Part shown: positions 36,787 to 45,803 of the stretch, one piece after another
Numbering within the stretch: position 1 is the stretch's first letter
How the letters are laid out: every line of letters starts with the position of its first letter
DNA from: Moritella sp. 24
GTDB taxonomy: Bacteria; Pseudomonadota; Gammaproteobacteria; Enterobacterales; Moritellaceae
Assembly (NCBI RefSeq): GCF_018219155.1
Contig: NZ_CP056123.1
Coordinates: forward strand, 2,489,505-2,553,504
Direction of reading: 5' to 3'
Length of the DNA: 64,000 bases
Translations under genes and position numbers: made by a program
The notes under the pieces: generated by a model
Database searches by the model: none
Told to the model about the DNA's origin: nothing
What the model saw: the letters and a program-made list of their open reading frames with translations, nothing else

Positions 36787-37311
36787 TTAAAAAGCAGCTT
36801 TGGTCATTTCAACATTCGCATGATGAAATACCTGTAATGCAGGTAATTGAGGGATAGTTCTCGGACCAATCTTATGCTTAATAAATAATGACACAGGAAA
36901 TTTCTTCGACGACGCAAAATAAATCGACAATAAGTGAAGACCATTTTCATGGTGCATTGGCTGCGTTTCTAATGATAAAGCTTCCAATTTATCTGCATTT
37001 TCCAACCAAGTTAAAAAGCCTTTAAAGTCATCTTCTAGTACTTCGTCACTCGAAAAACTGATTCGCAAAAAATCCAGTTCAAGAAAGGACCACAAAGGTT
37101 CTAACTCTGATTCTTCACACAGATCTATTTCGATATTGATACCATTAATACTGTGGCCATAATGTGTTAAATGCTTGATTTGGCTTATATCACAGGCTTG
37201 CTTAGTATTCGCAATATTAATTTTAGCACCAGGGGTGCGTTGTAGTAACGTTTCAACTTCTTCCGTGCTTGGAACGTATTCAAACATGACTTCTTTTAGA
37301 GGCGATTCCAT
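36787..37311 (-). CDS. Hypothetical protein, leucine-rich alpha/beta
   Basis: Encodes 174 residues from the ATG at 37311 (AGGTG upstream; the frame extends to 37374 without a site). No family recognised. Repeating blocks of the form LxxLxLxxxxM (LWSFLELDFLRISFSS, LEALSLETQPMHHENGLHLLSIYFASS) hint at a short leucine-rich-repeat-like solenoid. Acidic, no signal peptide, no membrane segment. Stands alone; convergent with the MarR gene. Confidence 0.6.
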   Translation of the reverse strand: MESPLKEVMFEYVPSTEEVETLLQRTPGAKINIANTKQACDISQIKHLTHYGHSINGINIEIDLCEESELEPLWSFLELDFLRISFSSDEVLEDDFKGFLTWLENADKLEALSLETQPMHHENGLHLLSIYFASSKKFPVSLFIKHKIGPRTIPQLPALQVFHHANVEMTKAAF

Positions 37312-37664
37312 TTCGACACCTTTTTTTATTCTATTAATGACACGCGTAATATGCCATATACTCAAAACGAGCATTCATTATGGGGGAAATAGTATTTAAC
37401 TAATCAATGAAGGGGTAGATTGATCTTCTCACTATTTACGAAAATGTTTACACACTGTCTTATTCTATACACAACTATCACATATATAGAATGTCATAAA
37501 TATGTCATCTATGACAAATATGATCTAAACGATATAAATAAGGAAAAAAAGAGGTAGTTTTGTGATTTATTCGAACAATTGTAGGTTGTAATTCATCATG
37601 CCTACAATCACATATAACCAATGGGTATTAAAGTTAATTTCTTATACAATAACTGTATATACAG

Positions 37665-38267
37665 TTATTTACGCACTTTCTTTAGCACTTCAGCTAACCA
37701 GTTTCGTTTTTTTAATACCAATTCAATTTTAATAATTTTTTTAAGCTTTCTCGCATTAATCGTTCCAGCTAACGCTCGAATATCAGCACTGTGCGTGAGC
37801 TCTTCTCTGCTGACTAAAGTAAAGCGAGAATCTCGTGGAATAATATAATCTGTAGATGTTTGCTGACGAGATTCATCAAATATAGCAACACGGCTACCTT
37901 TAGGACATTTTACAATAATGTAATACGCGTCTGTATTGCAGGCTGTTGCATGTTGATTAAAGTAGCGACCCAAGCAGTTATTCTTATCTGACGCAGCAAC
38001 AAACCCTTTATATGCCTTACCATTTAGTAAAGTGTCAACGCTATCTCCATACGCAGCGCGGTAGAGTATTAAATCAGATTTCAGCTTCGTTTTTAACGTG
38101 ACATGATCTAAGTTAGATAAATGTGGTTGAAATCGCTTAGGGATCCTTTCATCATTTTTTAACTTTTGGTTTAAGTCATAAGAAAAATTATGACTGTAGT
38201 GAGTACCAGATCGATACGCTTTAAAAGATTCCTGTTCACTTTGAGTTAAACCACTAAAAAATGTCAT
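37665..38267 (-). CDS. ADP-ribosyltransferase-like protein (tentative)
   Basis: Encodes 200 residues. The order of motifs recalls the ART fold of VIP2/C3-type enzymes: KLKSDLILYRAAYGD (the NAD-binding arginine), KGFVAASDKN (position of the STS strand), YYIIVKCPKGSRVAIFDE, and DYIIPRDSRFTLVSREE, resembling the ExE turn region. The catalytic glutamate is not evident: the region reads STDYIIP, with Asp where Glu is usual. The match is by pattern only. No signal peptide, so if active it works inside the cell or is secreted by another route. A 22-bp palindrome spans the stop codon. Confidence 0.45.
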   Translation of the reverse strand: MTFFSGLTQSEQESFKAYRSGTHYSHNFSYDLNQKLKNDERIPKRFQPHLSNLDHVTLKTKLKSDLILYRAAYGDSVDTLLNGKAYKGFVAASDKNNCLGRYFNQHATACNTDAYYIIVKCPKGSRVAIFDESRQQTSTDYIIPRDSRFTLVSREELTHSADIRALAGTINARKLKKIIKIELVLKKRNWLAEVLKKVRK

Positions 38268-38415
38268 GTTACCTCCCTAACGACCACTACTTTAGAGGCC
38301 TTGTTAATATCTGTTACCAGTATTACACCGAGAAGTATTAAGTACTATATCGTTTTTTAAGAAATTGTTAAAAATGATATATTTTTGGAAATAATGAGGT
38401 ATTAATTCAAATATT

Positions 38416-38475
38416 TAGGTATCAAATAGTTAGGTATCAAATAGTTAGGTATCAAATAGTTAGGTATCAAATAGT
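38416..38475. repeat. Four perfect 15-bp tandem repeats
   Basis: The unit TAGGTATCAAATAGT is repeated four times without a change, in the gap between the ART-like gene and the oxidoreductase. It is an exact short tandem repeat, 60 bases in total. Confidence 0.95.
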
Positions 38476-38562
38476 TAAGTAACTGTCTACGATGTAATTG
38501 CTATAACACTTACATCGTAGACACTAATATGTGACCTAGCACGGGGGATATCGCTATATAAG

Positions 38563-39555
38563 CTAATGTTGACCTAGTATTTGCTCCATCACCCAGCTTG
38601 TATGTAATGCCGTTTCACCACTTGATGGATGCGCCGTATCATGGATAAGTTGATCACGCATATTTTGCACATGGTATAATTGAATATTTTCAGGGTTTTC
38701 GATTACAAACTCTTGTCGTTCAGTTAAGGTTTGTAAAACAATCGGCATCTCATCAAATACAGAAAAACTTATTTCGCCTTCACTCCCCGTGATAACAACA
38801 ACGTCTTTCCTTGAACAACCGCCAAAATTCCAGCTTCCAACCCCTGTCACGCCACTTTTATGCTGCCAGCATGCTGATACCGCATCTAACGATGAATATA
38901 GGCCCTGCTGATTCGTTCCGAGGCCTTTTACAATATCAAAGTCCCCCAACAAATAAGCAAAAAGATCCAATCCATGGCTGGCAAGATCATCAAAATAACC
39001 ACCGATAGCCACGTCTTTATCTGTTCGCCAATTGAGCTCACCCGATAAATCTAATGCATTGGCAGGTTTATTCAGAAATGAATTAATCGTTCTAACGTGA
39101 CCAATAGCGCCCGCTTCTAATAATGCTTTTACTTTATTGAAACGTGGTAATGAGCGGCGATAATAGGCCACAAACAAAGGAATGTTCTTATCATTAAAGG
39201 CATTATAAATCGCAAGGCTATCAGCGTAGCTCGGTGCAAGTGGTTTTTCAATACAACAGGGTTTACCCGCTTCAGCCACCAGCAATGCATAGTGCTTATG
39301 ACTGTCTGGTGGCGTCGCAATGTAAACAGCATCAATATTGTCGTTATTAATGATATCGCGAGGATCGGAAGAATAGGCTTCCACCTTATGTCTTAACGCA
39401 TAATCTTTAGCAAGTTCATTATTACGTCGCATGACAGACGCGAGATGAAAACCGTCTACTTTTTGATACGCAGGGCCACTTTTCAACTCAGTGACAGAAC
39501 CACAACCTATGATTCCCCAACGAATGGGAGATGTTATTTGATTTTCACTCTGCAT
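38563..39555 (-). CDS. Gfo/Idh/MocA-family NAD(P)-dependent oxidoreductase
   Basis: Encodes 330 residues. N-terminal Rossmann domain IRWGIIGCGSVTELKSGPAYQ (GxGxxx), AVYIATPPDSHKHYALLVAEAGKPCCIEKPLA with the EKP catalytic lysine, and the C-terminal beta-sheet domain. Members oxidise or reduce sugars, inositols or related polyols. No pathway genes adjoin it, so the substrate cannot be inferred. A second ATG is possible, but the first fits the domain start. Confidence 0.93.
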   Translation of the reverse strand: MQSENQITSPIRWGIIGCGSVTELKSGPAYQKVDGFHLASVMRRNNELAKDYALRHKVEAYSSDPRDIINNDNIDAVYIATPPDSHKHYALLVAEAGKPCCIEKPLAPSYADSLAIYNAFNDKNIPLFVAYYRRSLPRFNKVKALLEAGAIGHVRTINSFLNKPANALDLSGELNWRTDKDVAIGGYFDDLASHGLDLFAYLLGDFDIVKGLGTNQQGLYSSLDAVSACWQHKSGVTGVGSWNFGGCSRKDVVVITGSEGEISFSVFDEMPIVLQTLTERQEFVIENPENIQLYHVQNMRDQLIHDTAHPSSGETALHTSWVMEQILGQH

Positions 39556-39711
39556 ATTGTATCCACAAGCAATTTAGCGTTAATAAAAGTCAGCTAGCAA
39601 TATAAGCGATTAATATTAAAAATAAAAGCAGGTGAATATAAATAAGATAAGGATAATGAAAACAGGCTGTACACAAAGAATATGCATACAACCTTATAGC
39701 AGTAAATCGAG

Positions 39712-40431
39712 TTAAACAGTTAACGTCTGTAAACGCTTCAGTGCAGCATCGACACCAACATCAATTTGCTTCGTACCCGCGAGATAACGTTCACGGAATA
39801 CATCAAACCAGCAAGATAAAATATCAGCATTCAGATCTTCACCATGATGTCCTAGTACCAATGACGCCACTTCAGCTGTCGCTAACTGATTGTCTTTGGC
39901 CGCTTTACGGATCTGATATTGCGAAACAACGTCAGGATCAAATGAAATAACGGGGATATCTTGTAACCACGGGCTCTTTTTGAACATCTTCTTCGCTTCA
40001 CGCCAACTGCCATCAAGCAGGATATAAAGCGGTCGCTTCCCCGACTCTATAGTTAACACGCCAGTTTGCACTCGCTCACGCTCAACCACGTACTCTTCAG
40101 GGAAAATAATGAAGGGCTGCCAACAATCTGACTGGATGATGTCGATCATCTCTTGGTTAGGCTCTGTGCGTGACCATTTATAGGCAAACGTATCTTCAAT
40201 CACATCGGCAATTAAACGACCTGTATTACTGGGTTTAATCATTTCATAATCAAACATCACCAGCATAAAGCCTGCAGATGATTTAACGAGTGGTCGATGT
40301 TCACAGATACAAAATTGTTTACCTAACATGCAATAATCGCAACGAATTAATCGACCGCCACGCGCATTGAAAGGTTTTGTACTGTCAGCTAAACGCTGTG
40401 CTGCTAATCGATTAACATGATGAATGCGCAT
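39712..40431 (-). CDS. DTW-domain protein, probable tRNA-uridine aminocarboxypropyltransferase
   Basis: Encodes 239 residues, close to E. coli TapT/YfiP, which installs acp3U47 in tRNA using SAM. Four N-terminal cysteines (RCDYCMLGKQFCICEHRP) may bind zinc. The signature is LDGSWREAKKMFKKSPWL; the motif named DTW is usually DGTW, here DGSW. Later, YQIRKAAKDNQLATAEVASLVLG is also typical. The gene stands alone upstream of a small orphan. Confidence 0.88.
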   Translation of the reverse strand: MRIHHVNRLAAQRLADSTKPFNARGGRLIRCDYCMLGKQFCICEHRPLVKSSAGFMLVMFDYEMIKPSNTGRLIADVIEDTFAYKWSRTEPNQEMIDIIQSDCWQPFIIFPEEYVVERERVQTGVLTIESGKRPLYILLDGSWREAKKMFKKSPWLQDIPVISFDPDVVSQYQIRKAAKDNQLATAEVASLVLGHHGEDLNADILSCWFDVFRERYLAGTKQIDVGVDAALKRLQTLTV

Positions 40432-40567
40432 AAAGTGATACCACTTAAAATAAATGACTAAATTGTAGATAAAAAAAATGACTCAGTACCAAGTTCTATC
40501 ACCACCGTCGTGGGACAACACTTGCTACTGAGTCATTCACATAGTTAAGGTACGCGTCAAGCGTTAC

Positions 40568-41152
40568 TTAATTATGGTGCTTACGATCTTCCAATTCAGA
40601 TTTAGTCGCACGAACCTGACGCATAAAGAAATTAGCCATAGATGCAGCAGCAGGTTTCTTTTCTGGCGCTGGTACTTTTGACGTAATAACACGCGGTTTT
40701 GGTGGCGCAACTGGTGCAGCCGCAACAACAGGTTTTGCAACTTCAGGCTTAGCAACAGGAGTTGCAGTCGCATGAACAGGACGAACCTGATTTGTCGCAA
40801 ATTGTGACGGAGTTACATGTTGACGTTGTTGCTGTTGTACTTCTTGTCCGCCCGCTTGTGGACGAGTTCTGATAACTTCTATCGAGTAAAGTTTACTTGA
40901 GATAGAGTTTGTCGACTGTGATACTTGCTCACGACGTAAACGTTCACCCGTTGATTTGAATTCTTGGTATTGTACTGCTAACCAATTCTTCAAATGCATT
41001 AACATACCTGCTTCAACTAATTCTAGGCAAGTTCTGTTGTTGTACTCAACCAATTTCGTTTCTGAAAAATATGTCTTGGCTTCTGCTTCTGAGCCGATGC
41101 GTTCGACTAGTTCGAACCATGTTGATAAACCTAAAACTGTGTAATGACTCAT
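40568..41152 (-). CDS. Hypothetical protein with alanine/proline-rich tail
   Basis: Encodes 194 residues. Residues 1-85 form a compact helical domain (MSHYTVLGLSTWFELVERIGSE, VEAGMLMHLKNWLAVQYQEF); 85-160 is low complexity (Gln, then Ala/Pro/Val/Lys); and a short charged helix ends the chain (NFFMRQVRATKSELEDRKHH). No known domain recognised, no signal peptide. The layout, small domain plus flexible tail plus tether, is that of an adaptor. It probably forms a short unit of its own. Confidence 0.6.
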   Translation of the reverse strand: MSHYTVLGLSTWFELVERIGSEAEAKTYFSETKLVEYNNRTCLELVEAGMLMHLKNWLAVQYQEFKSTGERLRREQVSQSTNSISSKLYSIEVIRTRPQAGGQEVQQQQRQHVTPSQFATNQVRPVHATATPVAKPEVAKPVVAAAPVAPPKPRVITSKVPAPEKKPAAASMANFFMRQVRATKSELEDRKHHN

Positions 41153-41528
41153 TGTCTACCTTGCAGATAACCGCTACATTTTAGTAGCTTTCTAGAAAAA
41201 TTAGGAGGCGGATTCTATACCTTTGTTGGCATGATTAAAAGCATATTTACGAAAAAAACTTAAAAATAATGTGATAACTCATAAATATGCAGTTTCAGCT
41301 TCATTTAGAGTAGACTAAATTAATTTTTTAGTGTTCAAATCTTCGATCTAAATTATATTATTTTATTCCCTGCCTTCTAACAATATTTGTAATTGTTACA
41401 TTTTTCACGACGACTTCGATCATGCTTAAACCTACCTGAACGTAATGACAGCCTTCGCGCACAATGTCATTTTCTAACTTATAATGTGTTGTGACTGATT
41501 ATTTAGTTTATGTATTAGGATGTATACG
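41153..41528. other. Gene-free interval with promoter of the M64 gene
   Basis: About 375 AT-rich bases; no gene or strong hairpin. The AGGA ribosome-binding site for the next gene is at its end. Confidence 0.45.
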
Positions 41529-44500
41529 ATGAAACTATTACTGTATTTTGTTTTTCTCGTTTCCTTGATAGGGTGTTCTGACAGCGATTCAGGGGACAAC
41601 TCAAACAATAGTCGTGCGGATGATATGAATATCATTCGCAACTTTATTCTTTCAGATGGCTCAGATGACTTTTCTGGTGACATAATTGCCAAATACGTTG
41701 GCGGCTTGTATGACGATAAGACTCTCCCCTTTTACAAAGCCTACTTATTAAATGATAAAGACATCAACTTAGCGGATGATGCAGCATTGACAACATTGGT
41801 GGACAATACTAATGGCATTTTTGATGAACTCAAATTTTACCAATTGTTTTCACAGAGGGTCCGATCTATTGGTGCGGTTAATGTAGATAAAGGATTTAAC
41901 GCCAGATTTGTTAATCAAATTGAGAGTAAGGTTACAGACTTACAGCAAGAGGTTGATGACAAACACTACTCTGTTATCACCGCGTTAGTAGATAATATTT
42001 TGGCCATGCAAATTACAACTGGCTATATTAATTACAATATTATTGCAAAGCAGATACTCGGTGATATTAGTTCAGCGGAAATATCTTTATTTTTTCGCGC
42101 GCATTACAATCGCATAGTATCTAAAAATAGCGCTCAAGTGATTGCCGAGCAAGAAGGTCTGAGCTTTGGTTATATCAATCAGGAGCTAGCGCCAAAGAGT
42201 GAATCGAAAGTTTTTGTCGTCCGAGAAAACACTCACTTATTCTGGAATACTGACAGTACCGATACTGACTTACGTTTGGTTATGCTCAATGCCATCAAGC
42301 TGTTTTCTAAAGTAGGTAGCGATTATCGTATCAGCCAATCTTCCCCATTAGAAGCAGCCCTAAGTCAGTATCTAGCGACCCACAACGTTGATTTTTCCAT
42401 TGAAAATAAAGTATTTGATAGCAGCCTACATGACGCTTACTTTTCTGTTCATCTCAATGAAGCTAAAGACCAGTGCCACCAAGTTGAAGAGTATATTAAG
42501 CAGGGCGCAGATCTGTTTATTTACCATAGTACCGCTGGTAGCAAGGATGATCTGAATAGCTTCGCTAATAAATGTATGGTCGATATAATCCAACATTATT
42601 ATGGCATTGAGCTAACTCTTCTTCAAAATGTAAATAAACGCAGCTATGCGTTTAATACTCAATTATATCCTTATAGCTTTAGTAACAATAGTGGTACCCC
42701 TGCGACTGAAAATAGTCCTAGTATTGGGATGAAAGCGGATGACCTACGCTATAACACGGATATCGCAGATCCTCAAAAACACCAAATGCATATGGATATA
42801 GCGAAAAGTGTGTATGATTTATCCTCGATACACGAGCTCTCTCAACTCATTACAGATGTTAAAACGGCTTATGCAGATAAGCAACTTGAAGATTATTATC
42901 AACGTTTATTTACTATCATGACGCTGACCTCTCATATTATCCGTGAACAGGGATATCAAGTGCCTACATTGGTTAAAGTTCCTAAACTATTGCAGTTGAA
43001 TAACAGTCAATTACCACTGCGATTTTTCCGCTACTCCATTGACTATGGGCGTAACTTTAATAATGCGACGGACTATGGGGTACCTATCTTTAACCAAGGC
43101 TTTCAACCTCACGAAATCGTGGTAACACTGAAAGATGAGGTTCGCGATTTCTTATCTCTATCGCAAACTGATGGTTATCTCACTTATGCAGAAGAGATTA
43201 TTTACCAACCCATCATTGTCAGTGGCATTGATTTAGACAGCCCGATCTACGTGTCTGACGACCTGAACTACAAGATCTATGGTAGTCGGATAGATGGCCT
43301 AGGGTTCGATCTAGCTATTGCTGGAGATGGTTATCTGGAAAGAGATAGAGCGCTGTTTAATATGCATGTTAAAAATGCTGTCGAAGCGTTTCTGAGTTAT
43401 GAGAATATTCCACCCCATATAGGGTTGTATAATATTCATTCCGTATTTACCCCTTCTAATGAGCGAGGTGCTGACTGGGCTATCGAAGAAGGCTGTGATC
43501 CCACCTCTTTTGATAATTGCACAAGGGCCGACTATGCCCCGAGCAAGGATCTAATCTATAAAAATGATAAAGATACTACTTTTCATAGTGGGTTTTATTT
43601 GCAAGGCACCAGCAATATTGCTCGGCTACTCGGTATTAACCTTACCCTAGTGCAAGCAGCAGTAAATGCCTACGCCCCTCAGTACGACCAAATTATTACG
43701 CTAGTAAACACCAATGTTTATGGCGGTGCTGGAGGCTCAATTACCACATCGAATAAAATGAATCCTGGTGTTTTCATCCATGAATTAGGACATTCTTTTG
43801 CCGGATTACACGATGAATATACTTATGGCGGTAATGGTGTACCACCTGGCTTCTGTTCTTTTAATGTATGCGTCGATTTTGATAAATCCCCATGGAAACA
43901 TTTTATGCCGACAGAAACCATAGACAGTGTTTGTAAGGATGTTTCTGAAGCGTGCCCCTCTGGCACTATTGGCTGGTTTGAAGGCGGATATTATGAAACT
44001 AAAGGGATCTGGCGACCAACTGACACCTCAATAATGCACAGCCTCGGTGCGCCTTTCTACGCTTATAACGCTGAAATCTGGGCGGCGAACTTATATGACC
44101 GTTCTTGGCAATTTATGATCAACACACCACGACAAGAAAGCCTTGGTGCAACAGCACGACTCATCAATAACCCTGAACAAGATGACTTGCATTTTCGTGT
44201 TCATCCTACCAATGAGATGGGGGAATATCAGGATCAATCTATTCGCGTACAGGCATTAAAGTGGTTTATCAATGGTGTTCACCAACCTGACTTAGACAAC
44301 AAAACAGAATTATTTTACGGTGCCCTAGAGACAGGACAATATAATATCAAATTTGAGTCTACCGATGTGTCAGGCATTTTGGTTGACCCGACTAAACTAA
44401 CCCAACAGTTTGAATGGACGGTTAATAACAATTCAGTAGTGAAAAAGAACCTAGTTAGCCATACAGAACCCAAGGTGAATGGTTTGAGGATTAATATTAC

Positions 44501-44828
44501 CCTGTATGAACAGCAATTACAGATCACAACGGTTGATGCTATACACCAATATAGCAGTCGAAATAATAAATCGATGGCGTTATTCGATGGCTATATGCTG
44601 AGATTATCCCGCGATGGTGTACATTACGATTACCTTCCATTGAGTGTATATTTCCACAATAACGGTCGGTTAACACAATATAATCGCCAGTTACCTACAA
44701 CATTGCATTTCGACGTTGTGATGGATCAATCAATGCTACAAGGCGTGTATCACATTTCATTGTGGCGTGATAACCAGCAAATTACAGAGGTCCCAGCGAT
44801 TACCTTCCATCCTAGCCATTATTACTAG
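41529..44828 (+). CDS. Large lipoprotein with M64 (IgA peptidase-like) metalloprotease domain
   Basis: Encodes 1099 residues from the ATG at 41529 (AGGA eight bases upstream). Signal peptide with lipobox MKLLLYFVFLVSLIGCSDSDSG; Asp/Ser follow the cysteine. The zinc site is HELGHSFAGLHDEY (about 751-764): HExxH with a third ligand Asp/Glu downstream as in the M64 family. Upstream are a Cys-containing loop (EEGCDPTSFDNCTRADY) and RIDGLGFDLAIAGDGY; downstream are beta-sandwich-like parts. The N-terminal about 550 residues match nothing I know. Likely anchored in a membrane facing outside or the periplasm; substrates unknown. The family is poorly characterised outside gut bacteria. Confidence 0.82.
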   Translation: MKLLLYFVFLVSLIGCSDSDSGDNSNNSRADDMNIIRNFILSDGSDDFSGDIIAKYVGGLYDDKTLPFYKAYLLNDKDINLADDAALTTLVDNTNGIFDELKFYQLFSQRVRSIGAVNVDKGFNARFVNQIESKVTDLQQEVDDKHYSVITALVDNILAMQITTGYINYNIIAKQILGDISSAEISLFFRAHYNRIVSKNSAQVIAEQEGLSFGYINQELAPKSESKVFVVRENTHLFWNTDSTDTDLRLVMLNAIKLFSKVGSDYRISQSSPLEAALSQYLATHNVDFSIENKVFDSSLHDAYFSVHLNEAKDQCHQVEEYIKQGADLFIYHSTAGSKDDLNSFANKCMVDIIQHYYGIELTLLQNVNKRSYAFNTQLYPYSFSNNSGTPATENSPSIGMKADDLRYNTDIADPQKHQMHMDIAKSVYDLSSIHELSQLITDVKTAYADKQLEDYYQRLFTIMTLTSHIIREQGYQVPTLVKVPKLLQLNNSQLPLRFFRYSIDYGRNFNNATDYGVPIFNQGFQPHEIVVTLKDEVRDFLSLSQTDGYLTYAEEIIYQPIIVSGIDLDSPIYVSDDLNYKIYGSRIDGLGFDLAIAGDGYLERDRALFNMHVKNAVEAFLSYENIPPHIGLYNIHSVFTPSNERGADWAIEEGCDPTSFDNCTRADYAPSKDLIYKNDKDTTFHSGFYLQGTSNIARLLGINLTLVQAAVNAYAPQYDQIITLVNTNVYGGAGGSITTSNKMNPGVFIHELGHSFAGLHDEYTYGGNGVPPGFCSFNVCVDFDKSPWKHFMPTETIDSVCKDVSEACPSGTIGWFEGGYYETKGIWRPTDTSIMHSLGAPFYAYNAEIWAANLYDRSWQFMINTPRQESLGATARLINNPEQDDLHFRVHPTNEMGEYQDQSIRVQALKWFINGVHQPDLDNKTELFYGALETGQYNIKFESTDVSGILVDPTKLTQQFEWTVNNNSVVKKNLVSHTEPKVNGLRINITLYEQQLQITTVDAIHQYSSRNNKSMALFDGYMLRLSRDGVHYDYLPLSVYFHNNGRLTQYNRQLPTTLHFDVVMDQSMLQGVYHISLWRDNQQITEVPAITFHPSHYY

Positions 44829-44932
44829 AGGTATCTAAATCCTTTATTATTCTTGCGGTTTCAAATCGATTCGGAGAAAATGTTCACCTTAGATGCGTTT
44901 TTATAAATCACCAAGCGAAGAGATATACTGAT

Positions 44933-45643
44933 ATGACAAATACGGTAAAAAGCCTTTCCACTTATAAAGTTCAAGTTTATATCGGTCAAATTAAGCATAA
45001 TTATGGTGTTGATTCTGCAATTGATAAGAAAACGGTCAGCAACAGTATTTACCTTTCTGCACTCGGTCTTGCGGAAGACATGACCGCTGATAAAAAGTAT
45101 CACGGAGGCCCTGAACGAGCACTGCACCAATATCCTGCTGAGCATTACGCATTTTGGCAACAGGTATTTTCACCTCGCAGTGATGCTCAAGCGCGATTTG
45201 AAGCACCCGGTATGGGCGAGAATATGAGCGTATTAGGCATGACAGAAGATAACGTCTGCATTGGCGATCAATATCAATGGGGTGATGCGATTATCGAAGT
45301 TAGTCAACCTCGCCTACCGTGTGCAAATCTAAATACACGTTGGGATGTCACTGATATTTCAGTTCAAATGCAGGCGCTTAGTCGCTGTGGTTGGTTATAT
45401 CGCGTTATTAAACCCGGTATGGTGAGTCAAGATGATGCGCTAATCCGTATTAAACGGCTGGAATCGGCAACGACAGTTAAGCAAGTGTGTGAGTTATTCT
45501 TTAATGAGCCATTAAACAAAGCAAATCTAACGACATTGATAGACATGCCTGCACTCTCACCAATTTGGGGGGATGTGGCTAAAAAGCGCTTAGAAACGGA
45601 TACAGTGGAAAATTGGAACTTTAGATTGTTAGGTCATGCTTAG
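44933..45643 (+). CDS. MOSC-domain protein, YiiM-like
   Basis: Encodes 236 residues with the MOSC and three-helix extension of E. coli YiiM, which reduces N-hydroxylated base analogues using molybdenum cofactor. Features: DKKYHGGPERALHQYPAEHYAFW, MGENMSVLGM, and the cofactor-binding cysteine in QPRLPCANLN, then the C-terminal helices (AKKRLETDTVENW). It stands alone between the M64 gene and a strong terminator. Confidence 0.9.
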   Translation: MTNTVKSLSTYKVQVYIGQIKHNYGVDSAIDKKTVSNSIYLSALGLAEDMTADKKYHGGPERALHQYPAEHYAFWQQVFSPRSDAQARFEAPGMGENMSVLGMTEDNVCIGDQYQWGDAIIEVSQPRLPCANLNTRWDVTDISVQMQALSRCGWLYRVIKPGMVSQDDALIRIKRLESATTVKQVCELFFNEPLNKANLTTLIDMPALSPIWGDVAKKRLETDTVENWNFRLLGHA

Positions 45644-45705
45644 CAAATCTCGATAGCCCTAGTCTCATGACTTAAATGCAGCTTTAATACAAGAAGCCTA
45701 ATACG

Positions 45706-45747
45706 ATAAGACCGGTAGCATTCATCGATGATTCCGGTCTTATTTTT
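45706..45747. terminator. Strong rho-independent terminator (both directions)
   Basis: ATAAGACCGG and CCGGTCTTAT arms around an inner GCATTCATCGATGATT stem-loop, followed by five T on the plus strand. It lies between the convergent MOSC and ROK genes. Confidence 0.9.
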
Positions 45748-45803
45748 CTGTACTGAAACCCTCGTTTCAATCTTATCGCATATTATGTTCAGTGTTGTAC
45801 CGA

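Noticed and set aside
37648-37669. LexA-box-like palindrome at the end of the ART-like gene
   Set aside because: It reads CTGTATATACAG, with only four bases between CTGT and ACAG; gammaproteobacterial LexA boxes have eight. It also sits at the stop codon, not a promoter.
41380-41400. TTGTTACA-type sequences as Ter sites (also near 34010 and 54579)
   Set aside because: Only 6-7 bases match the Ter core, as expected by chance in AT-rich DNA.
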